Positions 57,170 to 64,000 of a DNA stretch of 64,000 nucleotides are shown here, one piece after another. The position numbers were made by a program, and so were the translations under genes. The stretch lies in NCBI GenBank assembly GCA_035771175.1, contig CM069606.1, forward strand, positions 30,399,816 through 30,463,815. Reading direction: 5' to 3'. The notes under the pieces are model-generated. The model was not told where the DNA came from and did no database searches. It saw only the letters and a program-made list of their open reading frames with translations. Source of the stretch: Paratinospora sagittata (lineage: Eukaryota; Streptophyta; Magnoliopsida; Ranunculales; Menispermaceae). Position 1 is the first letter of the stretch. The number at the start of each line of letters is the position of its first letter.

Positions 57170-58152
57170 GTGGTTCATTAATGGTTCATGAAATGAAGAT
57201 AAAAGATAAAATGTGCCCAGTAAAGGTTGAGGAAAAAGAAAAAAAATCTATTGCCCTCAATGTTGAAACTGATTCTGAAAATGACTCAGATTCAAAAGAT
57301 GACATGGCTATGTTGTCCAGAAAACTCAATAGGTTGATTAGGAGAAAGGGTAAGAGTGGCTCATACTCAAAATTCCACAAAGGAAAGAAACTCAAGCCAA
57401 AACCTATAGAGTTGATTTGTTATGACTGTAACAAACCTTGTCATGCAAAGAGTGAGTGTCCCACTAGACATAAGAAGAACACAAGTTCAAGAAGGAAGGA
57501 CAAGAAAGTTCTAAAAGCCACGTGGGATGATTCAAGATCAAGTGAGGATGAACCCGATTCAGATCACACTGCTGCATGGTGCTTAATGGCAAGCACGGAG
57601 GTAAAATCTAAACCTGATGATGAAGTTAATGCTTTTGACATTCATGTGCATGATCTTAAGTTAAAACTCAGTAAAGATATTAAGAAAATGAAAAACTCAA
57701 GCAGAGTCTTAAAGAAGCTCTTGAGGAAATAGAGTTTCAACAAGAAGGACTGGATGAATTGTCTCTAGACAATTAACAACTTAAGAAAGTTGTTGAGAAA
57801 CTGAAAAATGAAAATGAAACACTTAGAAAGGAAAATTAAGACTTAAACTGCACTGTGATCAAGTTCACCAATGGTCAAAGAGTATTTGACATGATGTTGA
57901 GATCACAAAAATGTGCATTTGATAAAGCTGGCTTAGGTTACACACACGGGTCAAAGCAAAATGAGTATAACACTTTATTGACCAAAAGACCGAAATGCCT
58001 TAAGTGTCATAGGGAAGGTCATACCATGCTTAGATGTACTATCTTAATGGAAGGAAAAAATGCATGGATTGAAGACTGTCCTTACTGATGCTAACATGTA
58101 TGAACCCAAAGTAGCATTGGTACCAAAGTCAAAAGTATTTTATGTCGTGTAG
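57170..58152 (+). pseudogene. Sirevirus gag, C-terminal part
   Basis: After the solo LTR the frame resumes SLMVHEMKIKDKMCPVKVEE, the acidic stretch (TDSENDSDSKDDMAML), and an intact first zinc knuckle (CYDCNKPCHAKSEC). The coiled coil (57640-57840) is broken by a shift near 57690 and stops. The second knuckle CLKCHREGHTMLRC is intact. The end KVFYVV is followed by TAG at 58150-58152. Both zinc knuckles can be seen here, unlike in the first Sirevirus. Confidence 0.88.
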
Positions 58153-61100
58153 ATGAGCAAAAATGAAGAACTATGGAATCTAGACAGCATCTGCTTAAGG
58201 CACATGACTGGAGATAAATCCAAATTTTTGAGCCTTGAAAAAAAGAAAGAAGGAAAGGTCACATTCGAAGACGACAACAAAGGTGATATTGAAGACATCA
58301 GAATCATTGGTAACGATTTCCTATCCATATTTGATGTACTTTATGTCAAAGGGCTGAAGCATAATCTCTTGAGCATAAGTCAATTATGTGACAAAAGTTA
58401 TGACATTTCATTTGAAGCAAATAGGTGCATTGTTAAACATATAGATAAAACTGTTGCATTCATGACATCTGGACATAAGAATGTTTATTATACAAATCTT
58501 AATGACATGGAGAAACAAAACGAACATGTTTAAGTGTTATTTCATGTAATGATGCATGGCTTTGGCATATGAGACTTGCTCATGTTAGTATGGATAACAT
58601 ATCAAGAATTGTTAAACATGATCTTGCCGAGGGTATTCCAAAGGGATTTTACTCACAAGATAAGGTGTGTGAACCATGTCAATTAGGCAAACATACCCTA
58701 TCATCATTTAAGAGCAAGAGGCATCAATCTACCAGTAGAGCTCTTGAACTGATTCACATAGATCTCTTCAGACCAACCAAGACCCAAAGCTTAGGTGGTA
58801 AATCTTATGTATTTGTGATTGTTGATGACTTTACTCAATTTACATGGGTATTTCTATTAGCTCATAAATTTGATGCATGTGAACTGTTTATAAAATTTTG
58901 TAAAAGAGTTGAAAATGAAAGGAGGGGTCATAAAATCAACATAATTAGAAGTTAAAGAGGAGGCGAATTTGTTAATAAGAATCTTAAAGAATTCTACAAT
59001 AATCAAGGTTACACTCACCATCTATCAGCCCCTAGGACACCTCAACAAAACGGTGTAGTTGAAAGGAAGAATAGGGACTTTGAAAGAAATGTATTGAACA
59101 ATGCTTAATGAGTATAACACTGAAAATCATTTGTGGGGAAAAGCTATTAACACAACTTGTTATGTAATGAACAAAATACTGATTAGGAAAAGTTTGAACA
59201 AAACTCCATATGAACTATGGAAGGGTAGAGCACCTAACATCAGTTACTTTCGAGTATTTGGATGTAAGTGTTTTATCCTTAATGATAAAGACAATTTAGA
59301 CAAGTATGAACCTAAATTTGATATAAGAATATTTTTAGGATACGCTTCTCACAGTAGAGCCTATAGAGTTTACAACAAATCTACTCAAACTGTAGAGGAA
59401 TCCATTCATGTAAATTTTGATGAAAGTGAAAGTAAGAAAAGTTTTAAGGATTAAACTTTGATGATGATGATCTCAAGACAACTAAGATCATAGATCTTGA
59501 GACTGAAAAACCTATAGAAACATCTTAAAGCTCTAGATTGCTTCAAGGTCCATCCAAAGATCAAATATTATGAGATCTACAAAACGGTGTATCCACTAGA
59601 GCATCAATTCATAGAGATCAAAAGTTTGTTGCTCTTGTATCACAATTTGAACCAATCAAAGTGAAAGATGCACTGAAAGATGAAAACTGGATTCTTGCTA
59701 TGCAAGAAGAGCTAGGACACTTTGTAAGAAACAAAATTTGGAAACTAGTCCCTAGACCATTTCATCAATCAGTTATAGGAACCGAATGGATCTTTAGAAA
59801 CGAAAAGAATGAACAAGGTATCATTGTTCGAAATAAGGCTAGATTGGTTGCACATGGGTACAACCAAGAATAAGGCATAGACTTTGAAGAAGCCTTTGCC
59901 CTAGTAACAAGATTAGAGGCAATAAAGATGATACTTGCTTATGCATGTTACAAGGATTTTTCCTTATACCAAATGGATGTAAATAGTGCATTTCTAAATG
60001 GATACATCAATGAAGAGGTATATGTGGAACAAGTTTGTGGATGCTCAAGACTCGGATTATGTGTTCAAACTCCAAAAAGCCTTATATGGATTAAGACAAG
60101 CTCCAAGAGCTTGGTATGATAGACTGAGTTTATTTCTTTTAGATGATAAATTTAAAAAAGAAAAACTTGATCCGACTCTGTTTATCGAACACCATAATGA
60201 CAATATGTTTATTTGTTCAAATATATGTGGACGATATCATTTTTGGTTCATCAAACAAAGAGTTGTGTGATGAGTTTTCAAAACTAATGCAAAAAGAATT
60301 TGAAATGGGTACGATGGGAGAACTTACATACTTTCTCTGCTTGCAAATTAAGCAAATGTCAAAAGACACCTTCATAAGCCAAACAAAGTATGTTAAGGAA
60401 ATGGTTAAAAAGTTTCAAATGAATAATTTGAAATTAATTGATACTCCCTGTAACTCAGCAATTAATTTAGATAAGGATGAAAAAGAGAAACCGATTGATT
60501 CTAAACTTTATAGAAGTATGATTGGAAGTCTATTGTACCTAACAACAAGTAGACCTAACATTATGTTCAATGTCTGTTTTTATGCAAGATTTCAATCAGA
60601 ACCCAAAGAATCTAATTTAAAATGTGTCAAACGAATATTCAGATACATAGATGACACAATAAACTTAGGAATTTGGTATTCCAAAGGTACTACATTTGAC
60701 CTGAAAAGTTATGTAGACTCCGATTATGCCGACGGTCTAACTGATTTAAAAGTACCTCCGAATTTTGTCACTTTCTTGGAAATTCTGTGATTTCTTTGTT
60801 TTGAAAGAAGCAACACTCAGTTGCATTATCCACAGCTGAAGCAGAGTATGTTGCAGCTGAAAGTTGTTTTCAAGTCTTGTATATGAAACAATATCTTCAA
60901 GATTATCAAATATTTGTTGGATGTGTTGAAATTCTGTGACAATACAAGTGTTATAAACATATCCAAAAATCTTGTATTGCACTCCTGAACTAAACATATT
61001 CAAATAAGACATCACTTTTTACGGGATCATGTGCAAAATGGAGAAGTTACATTGTCTCTCATTGGTAATCAAAGGTACTCCTAGCTAATATATTCACTAA

Positions 61101-61169
61101 AGCCTTACCTAAAGACCAGTTTGTTCACATTCGAAGAAAGCTTGACATGTTCTTTGAGACTGATTTATG
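58153..61169 (+). pseudogene. Sirevirus pol (relic)
   Basis: Protease follows the gag TAG in frame; its active site reads LDSICLRHMTGD, with Ile for the Gly of DSG. The pre-integrase zinc region (RLAHVSMDNI, CEPCQLGKH) and integrase (IHIDLF, then NGVVERKN with a broken SD.GGEF region near 58954, stop TAA) follow. RT runs 59661-60790 with [16 protein letters not shown] and an intact IYVDDIIFGSS, though a deletion and a frame change lie just before it. RNase H (AEAEYVA-type, 60830-61020) is shifted. The C-terminus KALPKDQFVHIRRKLDMFF ends at 61167-61169. It is inactive but keeps the RT catalytic pair, unlike the first element. Confidence 0.9.
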
Positions 61170-61443
61170 ATATTTTGATGCTTATCTCTATTAAGGAGGG
61201 GAAGTAATTCGTAATGTTTTACTCTTTTCTATGTTTTAAAAAGGGGGAGAAGTAACATTTTTGAAGCATCATAATTACTCATAAACTAAGTGGGAGAATA
61301 ACTATCTCAATATATTACTAGTATCAGTAAACTCATTGCATTGGTATCAGTAATACATAATATTATCATTGCATTGCATGCATTATGTGAGCTTGCTTCA
61401 AAGCCTATAGTAATGTGTTTGAAATCATAAAAAATAGGGAGAT
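61170..61443 (+). other. 3' leader and polypurine tract of the second Sirevirus
   Basis: Non-coding, similar to 41117-41403, ending AAAAATAGGGAGAT before the LTR. No env-like ORF. Confidence 0.75.
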
Positions 61444-63462
61444 TGTTGAACCAATTATCCTCATGTCCCTTACAAGAATATGTCCCTTATATGAACGATA
61501 TTTTGATGATTACAAACCACATTCTGTTTATAATAATATTGTATGCATGGCACATTTAATCTTACATGAAGGTTTCGACGATTCGATGATTCAATGATGC
61601 ATGGTGAAAGTGCTATCAAGACCTCTTTGAAGGCCATGATCGTTTGAAGACATATTTTTATAGGATTAGAGTGTGTTTAGGTTGTAGAACATCTATTATC
61701 ATATGATTCAGCAATCTGCATGATTACATGATTTAGTCGAGTTGATTTTCAATCATTTACATTGAATTTTTTATGTTTGATTTGAACTGAAAGTACCAAG
61801 ACTTAAATAGTGTTTATCAAATTTTAAATGGAAAATTTTCTAATGTCCATCAGGATGTTATTATGTTTTTCAAAACGCTAATGTCTCAGCAGCACCCTCC
61901 TGGACTTGGTAATCAGGACGCTGATAAAGTTCAAGGTTGTAGCGTTCATATCCATCAGGAAGCTTACTTCATTAGTAGCGCCCTAATTGAGTCAGCCAAT
62001 TAACTTGTCAGGACGTTGATTCAATATTAGCCTGCTAATTGTTTTTCGAGTTTTTAATGATTTAAATCTTTAAGGACGCTGACAGTTATAAGTTAAAAAA
62101 CTTTCAGGACGCTACTTGAACATGAGCGCTTAACTTAAGAACCAACTTAGTAACTCTCAAGACGTTGATCGTTTTTCAACATACTTATAGTTTTACGAAT
62201 TTTAACACGTTAAAAACATCAGGACACTCATAACCTTTGCAACACCCTTATGCTTTACTTGTTTTAAAAAGTATTAGGACGCTAACTTTTGATTAGCACC
62301 CTCACAACTTTAGTCGTCTTTAATTGTTAAGTAAGTCAAGATGCTTACATTCTTATAGCGCCCTCACTTCTCAGTTCAGCAGGACGCTTATGGTCCATGA
62401 GCGCCCTCAAGGAACAAAATGACAAAGTTGACATTATGCGTCAGGACGCTGATTGACCAATCAAGACACTAATCCAACACTGTTACAAAGCTAACACCTG
62501 CACTTTTCAGAAAAATCTTTTCAGAACTTAGCAAATCTTTTTTAGAACTTTTTGAATCTTTTCAGAACGTTCTAATACTTTATCAAAACATTTTATTCTC
62601 ATGATTAATCAAAAGATTCAGGTGTTGTTGTCGTAGTTGCACAAACTAAATCAAATCTTTTTTAGGAAAAAATGTGTTCGTTGTTTTTGAAATAACTTTG
62701 TGCGCCAAAATTACTTAACTTCAAGTTCATTGCGACACTGTTGTTTCTATATATATGTTGCCTTAGAGCAAATCAGAAACATCTATCAAATACGAAAACT
62801 AAAAACCTATTTCAAAACATTTAACAGTTTTTACTTGTGCAAAACTTTTGGAAGTTAGTTTTCTACTCACTACTTTAAACTTTCGATCTTTTTGAAATAT
62901 GTTAAGTCTTTTGGATTAGTTGATCTTCATCTACATCTATTCAAAAATCCATTGGAGAAGGCGAAAGCTTTTTGAACCGATTTTTCAGCTGAACTTCATC
63001 ATACATATCTTAATGAATCTGTGGAAACATAAGGTTCAATCCAAAGCTTTGTAAGTATCACTTTGATTCTAAGTAAAGGGAATCATATCTCATCTTGTAC
63101 CTTAGTTGTTGTGACTAGGTACTCACTGATTGAGAGCAAATGTTGTTGAAGTTGTAACGGTCATTCTCACACCCAAAAGTTGATAAAAGGTTATTCTCAA
63201 GCTCGTAAATTAAGAAGGTATAACGGTTTGGTCTTCAGCCATAAGAAGATCCTTAGTGGAGTTTGGACAAATCCTAACTGAGGAGGTTAGATAGTGGATG
63301 TAGGCGAGGCCGAACCACTCTAAATCTTGTGTGTCTTACTGATATTGTGTTTGATTTACCATACTTGTTTAATCTGCTTTCATTACTTCATACATTTTAA
63401 AGAAAGGTTAAAATCTACTAAGTGTCCAATTCACCCCCCTCTCGGACACATTTAGGCCAACA
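61444..63462 (+). mobile_element. 3' LTR of the second Sirevirus
   Basis: It starts TGTTGAACC and ends AGGCCAACA. The GGACGCT/GCGCCCT array spans about 61855-62475, the TATA region CTATATATATGTTGCC is near 62749, and R/U5 has ACTGAGGAGGTTAG. It keeps the TG start that the 5' copy has lost. Confidence 0.92.
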
Positions 63463-64000
63463 GGGGATGGGTGTACTTTCAAATTTTGGGAAAATCGTTG
63501 GGTAAGTGAGACCTTAATAGCTGAGTTATTCCCTAAGTTTTACCATGCATTGCCTTTTCCTAACTACCCCATTGCCCACTTTATTACTAACCATGATCAT
63601 AATGAGTCCATTAAGTAGAACCTTTCCTTTCCAAACAATCTCACTGTTGGCCAACACTTTGAGTTGGTAATGTTGCTATCCTTGTTGAGTTAAACTCGTT
63701 TTTCCTCAGGTCATGATAGGTTTAAGTGGACTCTCCACCATACTGGCCATTTCACCTGGAAGTCCTTTTTCCATTTCTTAATTGATGACTCCTTAGCCAC
63801 CACCTTCCCCTTGGCCCCTTCGATTTGAGAAGCTCATGCTCCTTCCAAGGTTAAAATGTTTGGGTGGATCATGTCACATAGAAAGCTTAACATTGGTGAT
63901 GCTCTTCAAAGTAGACTTCCTCACATTTCTTTGCTCCCTCATGGCTATCCATTGTGCCTTAACAATGCAGATAATGTTGATCATCTATTTTTTAGGTACT
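63463..64000 (+). pseudogene. LINE (L1-type) fragment, right part, zinc-binding domain
   Basis: The frame reads GCTFKFWENRWVSETLIAEL and then FPKFYHALPFPN across the GGGGA duplication, then FKWTLHHTGHFTWKSFFHFL, APSKVKMFGWIMSHRKLNIG and PLCLNNADNVDHLFF. This is the zinc-binding domain (zf-RVT) that follows RT in plant L1 elements. Stops at about 63616 and 63692 and in the middle (I*EAHAPS) make it a relic. It runs past the window edge. Confidence 0.85.

Larger units (their letters stand above)
51737..63462 (+). mobile_element. Full-length Sirevirus-type copia element, target duplication GGGGA
   Basis: 5' LTR 51737-53750, primer site TGGTATTAGAGC at 53753-53764, gag, TAG, pol, polypurine run, 3' LTR 61444-63462. 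The flanks GGGGA (51732-51736 and 63463-63467) are identical, and the LINE frame reads across them. A solo LTR (54437-57169) sits in gag; without it the element is about 9.0 kb. The LTRs are 2014 and 2019 bp but visibly diverged, so it is not recent. No reading frame is intact. Confidence 0.93.

Overview
The window is nuclear DNA of a flowering plant, most likely a eudicot. The evidence is long plant-type LTR retrotransposons of the Ty1/copia Sirevirus (SIRE/Maximus), Ty3/gypsy chromovirus and Ty3/gypsy Tat types, a LINE relic, AT-rich spacers, and one host gene, an intronless DRT100-like leucine-rich-repeat protein on the minus strand (24920-26035). I cannot name the species. Almost everything else is transposable-element sequence in layers.

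Layout. 1-8066: broken chromovirus pieces (gag/protease joined to an integrase tail, a pol relic, two LTR pieces) and the 3' part of a copia LTR. 8067-10526: a minus-strand copia gag-pol relic. 10527-18390: more LTR pieces, a copia LTR with primer site and gag relic, and a single-frame pseudogene (15286-16347). 18391-24919: a degenerate ~190-bp tandem array, a possible LTR and AT-rich spacer. 24920-26135: the DRT100-like gene and its promoter. 27487-27691: a Mutator-type MITE with a near-perfect 9-bp target duplication. 29790-31831: a relic related to the Tat element. 31832-33243: a solo LTR with target duplication ACCTA.

33363-51328 is a minus-strand Tat-type gypsy element with target duplication ATATA. 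It holds gag, pol and an opposite-strand coiled-coil ORF. That ORF is split by a plus-strand Sirevirus (34490-43632). The Sirevirus is in turn split twice by two members of a palindromic element family (40114-41032 and 42504-43374), each with TG...CA ends and a perfect 5-bp target duplication. From 51560 to the end, a LINE reverse-transcriptase relic is split by a second full-length Sirevirus (51737-63462, target duplication GGGGA), whose gag is itself split by a 2.7-kb solo LTR (54437-57169, target duplication GTGGT).

The most unusual objects are the two palindromic elements. Each is a dimer of inverted-repeat units joined by a short linker that starts with the same bases in both copies. They carry head-to-head tRNA-like A/B boxes, and their ends match the 3' end of a gypsy LTR. 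They look like non-autonomous elements moved by a retroviral-type integrase. I cannot run a database search, so novelty is untested. No retroelement reading frame here is intact; only the DRT100-like gene looks functional.
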